This document shows, one piece after another, positions 17,259 through 27,200 of a stretch of 64,000 bases of DNA. Origin of the DNA: a bacterium (GTDB lineage Bacteria > Acidobacteriota > Terriglobia > Terriglobales > Acidobacteriaceae); NCBI GenBank assembly GCA_026225095.1, contig JAMFSC010000186.1:1-64000 (forward strand). The letters run 5' to 3'. The translations under genes were made by a program, and so were the position numbers. The notes beneath the pieces are model-generated. The model had not been told where the DNA came from, searched no databases, and saw nothing but the letters and a program-made list of their open reading frames with translations. Each line of letters begins with the position of its first letter. Position 1 is the first letter of the stretch.

Positions 17259-17420
17259 ATGGCCGTTCTTCGTCTCGTTCTTCTGGGTGTCCTTATCGGT
17301 TCCGCTTGCCTCGCAGCAGAACGCGCGATTCCCTTTTCGTCCGCTCACGCCACACTCACTGCTGGCCCGATTCCGCTCTGTCCTCCGAATGGCAATCCGG
17401 ACTGCTCGCTGGGCAACTGA
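17259..17420 (+). CDS. Small secreted peptide precursor, cassette 1
   Basis: 53 residues. The N-terminal signal peptide is MAVLRLVLLGVLIGSACLAA with a likely signal peptidase I cut after LAA; the cysteine in GSAC is a weak lipobox alternative. The remaining ~33 residues are Pro/Asn-rich with two cysteines (PIPLCPPNGNPDCSLGN at the C-terminus). A good ribosome site, GGAGGA, precedes the ATG by 4 bp. It ends 19 bp before the 7-TM gene. A gene of the same size, also with a signal peptide, precedes the homologous 7-TM gene at 61.6 kb, which argues that both are real. Function unknown. Confidence 0.55.
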   Translation: MAVLRLVLLGVLIGSACLAAERAIPFSSAHATLTAGPIPLCPPNGNPDCSLGN

Positions 17421-17439
17421 GTCGTAGAGGATTGACCTA

Positions 17440-18174
17440 ATGCACCTGACAAGGCTCGAATACGTGATTTGGGGCCTCTGGTTCGGTACGCTCTTTGTCT
17501 CCGCGGCGTTCATGCTGCATAGAAAGAGCTACCGCCAGTGGCCCTTTCTCTTTGCGCTCACATGCACCCAGACTCTGATTCAGATTGCCTTGTACTCTCT
17601 GTCTGGCAGAAAGCACTACCCTGCCTACTTCTACACCTACTGGACCGGAATCGCGCTCTGTGCGTTGCTGCAGCTCGGCGTCGTCGTCGATATCGTTCGG
17701 GCCATTCCGAGGATCCGCTGTGCGCCCTGGCGCCTGATGATTCTCTTCGTCTCGATCGCTGCAACCATCTCGATCGGGAGCGCGTGGATGGCGAGCGATG
17801 CCCACCCGCAGGTTCCCCACGCTACGGCCATCGCCTTGACGATCGCACGCAGCTCCTCCGTGCTCGCCGTCTCGTTTGGCCTTTCCATGTTCCTTTCGCT
17901 GGGCTCACTCAGCATTGGATGGAGTACGCCAGCTCTTCGCGTCGCGAGCGGCTTCCTGGTCGCGAACCTGATGGCGATGGCAGCTGCCTACGTGATGACC
18001 TGGCGAGTTCAATGGTTCCGCCAGACAGATCAGATCCAGACCTGCCTCGACATGGGCGTCTGGGTCTTTTGGACTTTTACCGCTTGCAGGACTTTCTCCA
18101 CTCCCACCATCTCCATCGAGGCTTCGAATGCCGTCATCAAGAAAGGCATCAAGTTCGCCGCCAGCCCTTTTTAG
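17440..18174 (+). CDS. Seven-helix membrane protein, cassette 1
   Basis: 244 residues with about seven hydrophobic segments and short loops. It is distantly similar to the protein at 61626-62396. Shared features are a Trp-containing first helix, a motif of the form R-x-x-Y/W-R-x-F/W-P-x-F at the start of helix 2, Q-x-L with aromatic YxxY-YW preceding helix 3, and an I-x-R after it. No catalytic motif was recognised, so receptor, transporter or membrane enzyme are all open. It sits between a secreted peptide gene (19 bp upstream) and a membrane-anchored partner (18 bp downstream). Not a phage structural gene; carried as cargo just inside attL. Confidence 0.75.
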   Translation: MHLTRLEYVIWGLWFGTLFVSAAFMLHRKSYRQWPFLFALTCTQTLIQIALYSLSGRKHYPAYFYTYWTGIALCALLQLGVVVDIVRAIPRIRCAPWRLMILFVSIAATISIGSAWMASDAHPQVPHATAIALTIARSSSVLAVSFGLSMFLSLGSLSIGWSTPALRVASGFLVANLMAMAAAYVMTWRVQWFRQTDQIQTCLDMGVWVFWTFTACRTFSTPTISIEASNAVIKKGIKFAASPF

Positions 18175-18192
18175 AGAAAGTCGGGTTCATCC

Positions 18193-18699
18193 ATGCACCT
18201 TCTGCCACAGTACCTTTACCCGGCGGGCATCAGCGGTTTCGTCGCGGTTTACTGGCTCGCCAGCTTCAGAAAGAGGTCGCTGAAGTCACCTGAAGCAATT
18301 TTCAGCGCTCTCGACCAATCAGAAAACGAGGGAATGGAGTCTTACGTCGCGGAAGATGGATTCCAGATCATCCCTTGCGATCAGAAGTTCTATCTGGCAT
18401 TCAAGCAGTGGAGAGGATTTGTGAGCAGGCGCCGTAAAGCCGGACTCTTTGTCCAGTTCTGTCAACAGCTCGATACCAGCGATGCCAACATCGAGTATCT
18501 GACCACCCGTTCCATGCTGATCTCGTTCTTCTGCTGTTGCGCCCTGTTCGAGGCTGGTGCGCGGATTTTTGCCGGTGACCTTCCTCACGTCTGCGCCCAG
18601 ATCGTCTTTCAACTCTACTGGGAGATGGAACGCCGCTTCACGTTGCTCTGCAGCGAGTTGCGACCCGATCTCCTCGATAACCTGCACAAGATGCTGTAG
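18193..18699 (+). CDS. Membrane-anchored partner protein, cassette 1
   Basis: 168 residues. One N-terminal transmembrane helix (YLYPAGISGFVAVYWLASF) is followed by a cytoplasmic-looking helical domain with many Phe/Cys (LISFFCCCALFEAG) and a C-terminal ELRPDLLDNLHKML. Not recognised. The same gene order (peptide, 7-TM, membrane-anchored 170-180-residue protein) recurs at 62.4 kb. Similarity of the two partner proteins is low by eye but their size, anchor position and helical body agree. Cotranscribed with the 7-TM gene (18-bp gap). Confidence 0.7.
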   Translation: MHLLPQYLYPAGISGFVAVYWLASFRKRSLKSPEAIFSALDQSENEGMESYVAEDGFQIIPCDQKFYLAFKQWRGFVSRRRKAGLFVQFCQQLDTSDANIEYLTTRSMLISFFCCCALFEAGARIFAGDLPHVCAQIVFQLYWEMERRFTLLCSELRPDLLDNLHKML

Positions 18700-18717
18700 C
18701 CTATACCCTATAAACCT

Positions 18718-19200
18718 ATGGACCTCGCAGCCACAACGGAGTACCTTACCCTCCGCCAGAAGACGATGGAAGACGAGTTGCTCAAGCTCGCCGATTCGCA
18801 GCTGCTTCGCGAGAAGATGCGCGAGTATATCGATCTAACGAAGGCGCTGTCCGAGGTGCGGTCCGTCAGCATTCAACAACCTCCCACTGAGTCGATCCGC
18901 TTCCTCGGCCACAACCAGGCCATCGATGCGATCGAGGACGTCCTGGACGACCACAGCGGCAGGGGCATGCGTAAGGCAGAGATTGTCAACGAGGTCTGCG
19001 CCGGCGGCTGGGCTCCGAACGATAAATACCGCAAGAAGAATGTCGGGGAGTCAATCCGCTACTGGCTGAACCCCCAACCGAAGCGACCTTCCGTTTCCGG
19101 AATCAAACGCAAAGCGGACCCTAAACCGAGGCTCATCGAGAAGGATGGCCTGGTCTACAAGGCTCCGCCCGAAACCCCGACACCCGATCCAGCAGTCTAG
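18718..19200 (+). CDS. Winged-helix-like protein with N-terminal coiled coil
   Basis: 160 residues. The first ~50 are Leu/Glu/Lys-rich and probably coiled coil (LRQKTMEDELLKLADSQLLREKMREYIDL). A central segment, AIDAIEDVLDDHSGRGMRKAEIVNEVCAGGWAPNDKYRKKNVGESIRYWL, has the pattern of a winged-helix domain similar to those in phage or mobile-element regulators. The Pro/Lys-rich tail is probably disordered. Follows the cassette by 18 bp in the same direction, so it may regulate or simply travel with it. Confidence 0.6.
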   Translation: MDLAATTEYLTLRQKTMEDELLKLADSQLLREKMREYIDLTKALSEVRSVSIQQPPTESIRFLGHNQAIDAIEDVLDDHSGRGMRKAEIVNEVCAGGWAPNDKYRKKNVGESIRYWLNPQPKRPSVSGIKRKADPKPRLIEKDGLVYKAPPETPTPDPAV

Positions 19201-19291
19201 TCCAGGAGGTGGCTACAGTCCGTCGAACGTGCGCCCGATGAAGTCACCTAAAGGTGTCTCCCTCGATCGCGAATAGCCAGACCATGGACAG

Positions 19292-19513
19292 ATGGCAACT
19301 GACATTTGTGTCCGTCTGGGGCGACGCATTCGCGATCTCAGGACACAACGTGGGTGGAGACAGATTGATCTGGCGGCGCATACCGAGATGAGCCGGAAGC
19401 ACATCGTCAGCCTGGAACTGGGCAGGACCGACGTCGGACTAAGCAATCTCGAAAGGCTGGCCGCGGCCTTCGACGTCACGCCCTCCGACCTGCTCCGCTC
19501 GATTGACAGATAG
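19292..19513 (+). CDS. XRE-family helix-turn-helix regulator
   Basis: 73 residues forming one Cro/CI-type HTH: LGRRIRDLRTQRGWRQIDLAAHTEMSRKHIVSLELGRTDVGLSNLERLAAAFDVTPSDLL. Complete domain, no effector domain. Last gene of the rightward cargo group; its end overlaps a leftward zinc-finger gene by 75 bp in antisense. It may control the cargo genes or the phage. Target unknown. Confidence 0.85.
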   Translation: MATDICVRLGRRIRDLRTQRGWRQIDLAAHTEMSRKHIVSLELGRTDVGLSNLERLAAAFDVTPSDLLRSIDR

Positions 19514-19807
19514 GGCGTGGCAGCGGCAGGTGCAGGACGCTTTGATTCCGTGCCCTATCTGGATCACTCCTCGGCAGCGTTCGTGGTGGTTTTTCTTACA
19601 GTAGTCGGACCAGGTGGACTTGTTCGGGGTGGATCGCCGGGTGAGGATGTCGGGGATCTTGACGGGTTTCGTCGCGTTGTACCGGGCGCGGCGTTCTGGG
19701 TGGACGAGCTGGCCGCTTACCTTCACGGCCAGCTCGCACCGCTCGCCCGATCGCGCAGGACATACCGGGCACGGCTCGGCGTACAAGCTTCGGGTGAAGT
19801 TGTTCAT
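19439..19807 (-). CDS. Cysteine-rich zinc-finger-like phage protein
   Basis: 122 residues from ATG 19807. The N-terminus has a short phage-type zinc motif (EPCPVCPARSGERCELAVK, then HPERRARY), and a second Cys/His cluster occurs at SDYCKKNHHERC plus CTCRCH. The last ~25 residues run antisense over the XRE gene and look less authentic. The open frame extends to 20002 but that part lies within the fibre gene. Follows the fibre gene by 53 bp on the same strand, ending the leftward phage unit. Confidence 0.5.
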   Translation of the reverse strand: MNNFTRSLYAEPCPVCPARSGERCELAVKVSGQLVHPERRARYNATKPVKIPDILTRRSTPNKSTWSDYCKKNHHERCRGVIQIGHGIKASCTCRCHALSVNRAEQVGGRDVEGRGQPFEIA

Positions 19808-19860
19808 GGGATGGGATTGCCGGGATGACGCGCCCGGCGGGCGGTTGGGCGGGATGACCG

Positions 19861-22800
19861 CTATTTGATGACGTAGCCTGTGCCGTTGTAGCAAGCGTCG
19901 ACCCATGTGTTCGCTGCAATCGGGCCACCGGCGGTCAGGATGTTGCCACCCGTTGCCCAACTGAATCCGGTGCCGGATGAGGGTCCATACAGCTTCGTGC
20001 ATGAGCCGACGCTGGCCGAAACCCCTACCACCGTCAGGGTGGAGAGAGTCGCCGTTCCAGTCACGTTGACGAACGGACTGGTGATCGTGACCGTGGCTGC
20101 TGATGCGACGGTTGAGATCGTTGCCTCAATCATGCCCTTGTTGAGGAGATTCCCGGCCGGGTCCCAGTGTGCGCCGGTGGTACATGCGGCCCACGTGGTG
20201 AACGGCTTCGGGCAGTTCAGGATGCTGGCTCCATAGTTGGAAAAGAAGGCGTTGGTAAATCCGAACGTGTTATCCCAGCCCCAGGCCGTCCCGGTGTAGT
20301 TTCCGCCTCCCAATGAGCCGGGCACGCCCGTCGAGGGATTGACGCCGCCCCCGGTGAGCAGTCCAGGAACTGTTGAGGACGCGGATGGGATCGCCGTAGC
20401 ATTCGTCTGCCAGAAGTTCAACAGGCCGGAGGTCTGCGGGAGTGCGGAGATCGGATTCGCCTGAACCGCTCCCCCCACAACGCAGCTCCCGTTATAGCTA
20501 CAGTTGTTCGGCTTCCCGAGGTTGGGGAAGAAGATGGAGAACCCGGCGGCCGCGACGGCATTTTCGACCGTCTGTGCTGCGTGAAAATATCCGCCGTTGT
20601 TGGGGTGATACGGGGGCGCACCGCCTGGATTCGGAAGGTAGAGGGCATTCAGCGCCATGTCTGTTGTGATATTCACCCCAGGGTTTCCGGTTCGCATATC
20701 CGCGAAGACAACCTGGAGGTTATCGGCGATCTTGGCATTGACGACGGCCAACGCCGCCGCGTTGAATGCGGCCGTGATGGCAGACTGACCATCCGCCTGT
20801 TGACGGAGGACGCCCGACATGATGAACAGGGGCTGACCGACGTTCGTCGTTGGATTCGTATCCACTCCACGGATCAGCACGATTCCCGTGCTGGTTGTCG
20901 TGACCACGACCGAGGTAGCGCCGGCAGCGATCGGGAACTCCTGACGAAAGTCGGTCGACGTTGCTCCGGCGAGAGCAACGCCATTGCAGCCGGAGGCTGT
21001 GAAGGTTGTCGTCCCGGAGCATATATCCATCTGCAGGACGCCGCCAATCCCCACCGTGAAGGGTCCGCCACCGGAATTGAAGACTCCATACTGGATTCCG
21101 ACCTTGCCATTGGAGGTGATCGGAAACGTGAGCACGCTCCCCGAGACGGTAGATTGGAGACTTGCCGATGGCAGCGCGGCCGCATTGAAGGCCGCACCGG
21201 TTGCGGTCGCCGTCCAGGTCCCGGATGTCTGGGTCGCACTTGTCGAGAGGACCCGGTTCGCGGCTGGAATCTCTGCCCAGGAGATCGCAGCATCGAGCGC
21301 TAGCTGGTAGTTGTTGATCGCACCGGTTGTGTTGCCGTTCGCGATGTAGTTGTTGATCCCCGCCACCATATAAATCTTTGGCAGTGCATTCGGCGTCGTG
21401 GCGGGCGGCACGAAGTTGAGGTATTCCTGATTCGCGATCTGCTCCATCGTATTGCCGCCCAGGGCAAAGTCGTAGGCAGGTCCGAGCTGGTCGTTCGCGA
21501 GGATGGAAAACTGCGTATTCGCCGGACCGGTCGCTCCCAATCCGCTCACCACAGATTCAGTGGAGTCACCGAAGCCGTAGAAGGTTCCGTACTGGTATAC
21601 GGAAGAGAGTTGAGGCTGCGTGACGACGCCTGTGGTGACCGTATCCAACGTCTGCCAGTAGTCGCCGCCCGCAGTGGTAGAGACAACCGAAGCCTTGTAG
21701 CTCTGGCAAGCTCCCGCCGCGATGACGGAGGCTGTCGATCCGGCGACATTGTTGAACGGGTAGTCCGATGGCGCGGCGATGGTCACCGTGTTGCTACCGG
21801 ACGTAGTGTTGTTGCAGCGCTTGATGACTCGACCGGTATAGCCCAACGCAGACGGCAGGGTGTCGACGATGGCGTTACTGGCCGCATTGAACACTTTGCA
21901 TCCGTCCGCCGCTGTCGAAGCGTAGGTTGCCGAGGTGACAAGGGCAGGATCGCAGGCGAGGGGCGACGATCCGGTCAGGGCGTTGACCGCATTGGACATG
22001 TATCCCGCGACCAGAACCTGACCCGCTGCCGTCAGGTGGACTCCATCAACCTGGAAGTAGGTCGTATTCGCGTTCGCCCCGGAAGCCCCGAGCAGGGGTA
22101 CAGCGGTCAGATCGACGAACCCATCGCACTGCGTCAAAGCTTGAGCGCGCATGAGGGATGCGAAGGTCTCGACATTCGCGCTCTGCGTGGTCCGGTCGAT
22201 CGAGTCTGCCACGATCGTCTTGAACCCAAGCGCCTTGAGCTGTCGACAGGAGGCCAGTACATTGGCCATCGCGGAGGCGGGCGTCTTGCCTCCGGTGCTG
22301 TAGTCGTTGGTCCCGGCCCAATAGAGATCGATGTTCCATGGGGCCTGGGGGGCGTACACGGATGCCTCTCGGGTGGCGAGCATCGGGTAGATCAGGTAGG
22401 TAGTGATGTTGCCGATGCCGAAGTTCGAGACAGTGAACGGCACGTTGGTCGAAAGGCTGGACGTATACGGGGTGACACCCTCACCGTTCGTCAGCGAGTC
22501 GCCAGTGGCGGCGATTTGCGAGACCGTGGTGATGGGGGCGTTGACGCCGAAGGAATTCCCCTGAGTGATGGCCTGAGTGCGAGCGAGGCTGGCGGCCTGA
22601 AGGGCTTGGGATGCGGTGAGATACGTGGACCAGAAGGTGCAGCGCTGCATCGATCCATTGAGGTAGGTGATGTAGCCGCTGCTCGCTCCGCCGCACGCAT
22701 AGATCCCGGTCGACTTGGAGAAGGTAGTGGCCCCTCCTGTAGCGACGGGGAGGCCGTCGAGGTAGATGGCATCCTGATTGGTGCCGGAGGTTCCGAGTGT

Positions 22801-24192
22801 GGCGATGAGGTTATGGCACCCGGTGAGGCTCCCTCCGGTCCAGGTTGTCTGGGGTGCGCCGTTGACGCTCAGGGCCGGGCTGTACCCATACTGGTAGGAC
22901 TGGGAATCGAAGATGATCCCCGCGATGTTGTTATTGCCGAACAGGGCGTCGAACTGGGGCGCGATCGGGCTGGGGCCGCTCGTCCGGTAGTTCATGCAGT
23001 ACTGGACCATGATCGTCTTGGCGTTGGTGGTGCCTGCGCTATTGAAATACTGGCCGCCGCTCAAGGTGATGCCGCCGGCGTACCACGTGGGGTTTGCGGT
23101 GCTGCCTGGAAATGCGCCCGTGTTCCCGTTGCCGCTGCTGTCGACCGGCGCGGTCCCCGCATTGTCTTTGAGTTGATAGTCGGCGATGACGGTTCCGGCG
23201 GACGGCAGGATCCCGGAGATAGCCCCGGCAGTTGCAAGGTTGACCGCTGTGGTGCGGTTGGTCACCTCGTTCGCCAGGTTGGTGGTGAGAGTGCCCTCCG
23301 CAGTGGTTGCTCGCGTGACTTCATTGCCTACTGCGGGCGCGTCGACGGTCACTCCCCCGGCCCCGTCCGAAGTCACGGTGACGTTCGTGCCAGACTTGAA
23401 ATTCAGGGTGGTTTGGTTGGCGTTGGCTGTGCCGTTGGTCTGGAGTGCCACGGAAGAGCCGCCGGAGGCGGTAGAGTTGATGGTGACGCCGCCGGAGGAG
23501 TCCGGGACGACGGTGATGTTGGTGCCGGGCTTGATGTTGAGGGTGGACTGGATGGCGTTGGCGACGCCGTTGGTCTGAAGCACCACGGACGATCCTCCGG
23601 TTCCTGCTACCTGGACGAAGACTCCGCTCACGCAGTGGTAGTAGGCCGAGTTGGTCGAGTTCGAAAAGACCGAGGGCGGGATGCAGCTCGTGGGCGTGGT
23701 GGGGCCGTAGGCGGTCTGCATGGGCTGGACGTTGGTGGTTTTGGCCGGGGGGCCGTAGTGATCGAGTGCCCAGGTGGCTCCGGAGACGCCTTGCACGCCC
23801 TGCAGGGTGTAGCTCTTGCCGCTGGTCAGCAGGCCTGTGGAGGTGTCGACAACGGTGATTTGGTAATTGATGTTCGCGGGCACTGTCATGGTCGCATCGG
23901 GCACCAGGCAGGTTCCGCTGAAGGTACCGTCCTGCTGCAACATACCGCCGATCGCACCGTTCGTGATCTTGCACTCGAAGGCGGTGGGACCGTTCGCGGC
24001 TCCCGTTCCATCCGCGAAGGGAATGGGGATACTGTAGATGTCGACGGGCGTGAAGGTCACGTAGCCCGTTGTAATCTTGAAGCCGCTCATCTTTTCGTTG
24101 GCGGCGGTGGGCTGGGTGGTCTGGGCGAGGGCTGGGGCGAACGACACGACGGCGCACGTCAGCGCACCGGCTACACGGAGTAGACGCTTCAT
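19861..24192 (-). CDS. Giant secreted tail-fibre-like protein with two SGNH hydrolase modules
   Basis: 1443 residues from ATG 24192 (AGGAG upstream). It begins with a typical Sec signal peptide (MKRLLRVAGALTCAVVSFAP, then ALAQ). Next come repeats sharing SSVVLQTNGVANAIQSTLNI/SSVALQTNGTANANQTTLNF, then a LamG/concanavalin-like domain (TAPVDSSGNGNTGAF). A first SGNH hydrolase module follows (GDSLTNGEG near base 22490, YWAGTNDYS, DGVHLTAAGQ near 22035), then a second (YGFGDSTES near 21560, VAGINNY, YHPNNGGYFHAAQ near 20590). SGNH modules in fibres usually deacetylate surface glycans. The signal peptide is odd for a virion protein. Confidence 0.8.
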   Translation of the reverse strand: MKRLLRVAGALTCAVVSFAPALAQTTQPTAANEKMSGFKITTGYVTFTPVDIYSIPIPFADGTGAANGPTAFECKITNGAIGGMLQQDGTFSGTCLVPDATMTVPANINYQITVVDTSTGLLTSGKSYTLQGVQGVSGATWALDHYGPPAKTTNVQPMQTAYGPTTPTSCIPPSVFSNSTNSAYYHCVSGVFVQVAGTGGSSVVLQTNGVANAIQSTLNIKPGTNITVVPDSSGGVTINSTASGGSSVALQTNGTANANQTTLNFKSGTNVTVTSDGAGGVTVDAPAVGNEVTRATTAEGTLTTNLANEVTNRTTAVNLATAGAISGILPSAGTVIADYQLKDNAGTAPVDSSGNGNTGAFPGSTANPTWYAGGITLSGGQYFNSAGTTNAKTIMVQYCMNYRTSGPSPIAPQFDALFGNNNIAGIIFDSQSYQYGYSPALSVNGAPQTTWTGGSLTGCHNLIATLGTSGTNQDAIYLDGLPVATGGATTFSKSTGIYACGGASSGYITYLNGSMQRCTFWSTYLTASQALQAASLARTQAITQGNSFGVNAPITTVSQIAATGDSLTNGEGVTPYTSSLSTNVPFTVSNFGIGNITTYLIYPMLATREASVYAPQAPWNIDLYWAGTNDYSTGGKTPASAMANVLASCRQLKALGFKTIVADSIDRTTQSANVETFASLMRAQALTQCDGFVDLTAVPLLGASGANANTTYFQVDGVHLTAAGQVLVAGYMSNAVNALTGSSPLACDPALVTSATYASTAADGCKVFNAASNAIVDTLPSALGYTGRVIKRCNNTTSGSNTVTIAAPSDYPFNNVAGSTASVIAAGACQSYKASVVSTTAGGDYWQTLDTVTTGVVTQPQLSSVYQYGTFYGFGDSTESVVSGLGATGPANTQFSILANDQLGPAYDFALGGNTMEQIANQEYLNFVPPATTPNALPKIYMVAGINNYIANGNTTGAINNYQLALDAAISWAEIPAANRVLSTSATQTSGTWTATATGAAFNAAALPSASLQSTVSGSVLTFPITSNGKVGIQYGVFNSGGGPFTVGIGGVLQMDICSGTTTFTASGCNGVALAGATSTDFRQEFPIAAGATSVVVTTTSTGIVLIRGVDTNPTTNVGQPLFIMSGVLRQQADGQSAITAAFNAAALAVVNAKIADNLQVVFADMRTGNPGVNITTDMALNALYLPNPGGAPPYHPNNGGYFHAAQTVENAVAAAGFSIFFPNLGKPNNCSYNGSCVVGGAVQANPISALPQTSGLLNFWQTNATAIPSASSTVPGLLTGGGVNPSTGVPGSLGGGNYTGTAWGWDNTFGFTNAFFSNYGASILNCPKPFTTWAACTTGAHWDPAGNLLNKGMIEATISTVASAATVTITSPFVNVTGTATLSTLTVVGVSASVGSCTKLYGPSSGTGFSWATGGNILTAGGPIAANTWVDACYNGTGYVIK

Positions 24193-24249
24193 GGGGCTTG
24201 GTTCTCCTGGTTGTGAAATTATTGGAAAAGGTTCGGTGAGGACCACGCG

Positions 24250-27200
24250 CTAGAGCGGATGAGGCCGTACGCCGGTGGCGGCGATCATGTAGACATCCAG
24301 GATCTGGGCGAAGCACGATCCTGCCGCACCGGCTGAAGGCTGGACCGCCGTGGCGGCAATCGTCAGGCTAAAGGTAGATAGATCGGTGATCGCTGAGGAT
24401 GGAAAACCCCCCGCGTAAGTCTGTGCTCCCGCACTTACTACGGCCGCGTAGCTCTCGGATCCCCTCGTTACCGTAATCGTGCTTCCGCTAGTGAACTCAA
24501 CGTCCGCGAAAACGATCCAGATGCTGTATTCGTCAAAAGTCGTCGCCACCGCGGGGAAACCCGAAAGAACCAACATCGCGCCAACGATCTCTCCCGAGGC
24601 GGAGGCGCTTCCGGAGACGGTGGCAAAAGTGGAGGGCAGGTTATCGTAGGCGGCGGTGGGGTTGAGGGTGTTGCGCGTGCCGAAATCCTGATACGCGCTT
24701 GGTTTCAGCCGGAACTGGGTCGAGCCGTTGGCTGGGATGAGCACCTTATCAATCAGGTAATAGCCCTGCTTGCCGAGGTAGTCGGCGGGGTTGGTGGTGG
24801 CGATCGGCGTGAGGTTGCCGCCAACCGCGTTGGGATCGACATAATAGACGGAGTAAAGCGTGTTCTGGGTGAGGCCGGTCAGCGTGACCTCTCCGGATGG
24901 GAAGATGTACAGCGAGAGTGGGCCGATCGATGCGAGGAAGGGATTGCACTCGATCGCTCCCGTGCCGTCCGAGTAGCCGATCCCCACCAGCGATCCGATG
25001 CCGACGCCGGTGGCGTTGATCGCGGTGATGGCGATGCCGGTGGTGAAGCCGTCGATCTCCTCCCAACCCGAGACCGAGCCATCCGGGCGCTGGCTGCGGA
25101 TGCGCACATCGCAGGGCACGCCGGAGATGATCGGCGAGATATAGGTCTGGGTGATGCCCACATCGAGCATGACGGCGGTGGTCCAGATAGTACTTCCCTG
25201 CCGATGCTGCAACTGGATCAGCGTGACGTAGGGATCGGCGGGAGCGGTCCATAGCACCTCGATGCGTGGGGTAACGGTTCCGTCCGGGCCGACAAGCGCG
25301 GTGGTGGAGTTGGAGATGAGTTCGAGCGAGCCGGGCGCCGCCGGGATGCTCGCAGCAGAGCCGGGCACAAATCCGTTGATCTCCTCCCAGACCGAGACCG
25401 AGCCGTCCGGACGCTGGCTGCGGATGCGAATGTCGTAGGCCTCGCCGTAGACCACGGGCGAGATGTATGCCACCGTGACCGAGCTGTCGAGCGTTGCGCC
25501 GTTGGTCCAGGGCAGCGTCCCAGAGAGGCGATAGGCGGTCTGGACGGCGTTGACATAGGTATCGGCAGGGATGACCCATGTGATCCGGATGCGGGGCGTC
25601 ACGGTGCCGTTGGGAGCCACCACGGCGGTTGTGCCGTCCGACAGCAGCGCCATGCTGGTGGGCGGCGCGGGCGCGGTTCCGGAAGCGGTCGGAATGAAGC
25701 CCGCGATCTCCACCCAGACCGAAGTTGCGCCGCTCGAGCGCTGACTGCGGATCTGCACGTTGTAGGTCTGGCTGGGATCGATCGGCGAGATGTAAGCCGA
25801 GTTGAGCGCGACATCGACCGACGGGCTGTTGGTCCAGGTAGCCGCGCCGGAGATCTGGTACTGCACCTGGATCATGGTCACGAAGCCATCGAGCGGCGTG
25901 GCCCATGTGACCTCGATACGCTCTGTGACGGTTCCGTTGGGCGACGTGTAAGCCGTCGACGCGTTCGAGATCAGCGCCATGGTGGTTGGCGGCGCGGGAT
26001 CGGTGAGCTGCTGGGGAGGCAACGCCGGCAGGCTGTAGATCGTGTCTTCTTCCGCCGTCGACCACGCATAGATCGATGGATCGGTCTCATGGACCTGCCA
26101 CTCGATGCGGCGTTCAACCGGTGGCGGAGGTTCGCCCGGAGAGCCCTCGCGCGTGATCGTCTTGAAGGTGCAGTTGATGATCTCGAGCGTCTTGCGATTC
26201 CAGCCCCACAGGGGGAACGTGAAGTTCATCACGTCGATCTCCTGCATGGCGAAGGTGCTGAGACCCATCTCGAAGGTGCCTCCGCCGGGGAAGCGTGACC
26301 GCATCATCTCGATCTTGGCCAGGCGCTGGGCCTGGGTGATCGACAGCACCATGTTGTACGAGACCTCGCGCGGCAGGGCGACCGCGGCGTTGATCCATGC
26401 GTTGGCCGTCTGACCGATGGGCGTGACGCCGGAGAGATAGCGGCTGGTGGGTTCGTTGCCGATGTTGCCGTTGATGAGCGAACGCACCACGGTGGGATAC
26501 GAGACGCCCGCGACCACCTGCGTGTAGCTGACCACCTGCCCGAGCTCGAAGATGGTCTCCGCATCCCATGCGGCGGTGACTCCGGAGTCCTGATTCAGGT
26601 ACTCATCGGCTGGGTAACCGTGGAGCATGTCGGCGGCGTACTGGGGGAAGTTGGTGGGCTGGAATCCGAACTGGAAGTTGTTCTGGATCTCGCCATCGCG
26701 GAAGCCGTTGGAGTCGTAGAAGTTGCCCGCGATGTTGTATGGGAAGTTCGGTGCGGTATAGGTTCCGGTGACGCGGTTGCAGAGGTCCTTATAGCTGAGA
26801 TATGGATCGTACTGGATGGGCGCGGTCAGGACCGACTCATCGAAGCTGAAGCTTGGCCCCTGCCAGTACGCGGGCCAAAGGTAGCACTCGCCGCCGATCA
26901 TCGAGAAGCGGCCGCCCATGCTCTTGAGCAGGGTGGCGAAGACATCCGACGGCGGCGCGGACGTGTCGAACTTGTAGTGGCAGGCGTAGCGGGCTTCCGT
27001 TCCACCGCCTCCGCCGATGATGGCGACCTGCTCATCGCAGACGTTGGCGGCGGCGATGAGCTGCGCCTGGTTGACGGTGAGGCCGAGACCGTAGACCGCG
27101 TCCGATGCCCAGTCCGCACAGATCAACGCCGCGTTGCTGCTGTAGCCCTTGGTTCCGGTACGTGGATCGTAGACCGGCTTTCCCCAGACGGTGAAGCGGA

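Noticed and set aside
21610-24183. 857-residue open frame on the + strand
   Set aside because: Runs antisense through the fibre gene, Arg/Gly/Asp-rich with no domain; a GC-driven shadow.
25080-25780. Diversity-generating retroelement target in the tip gene repeats
   Set aside because: No reverse transcriptase or template repeat; the repeats are FN3 domains.
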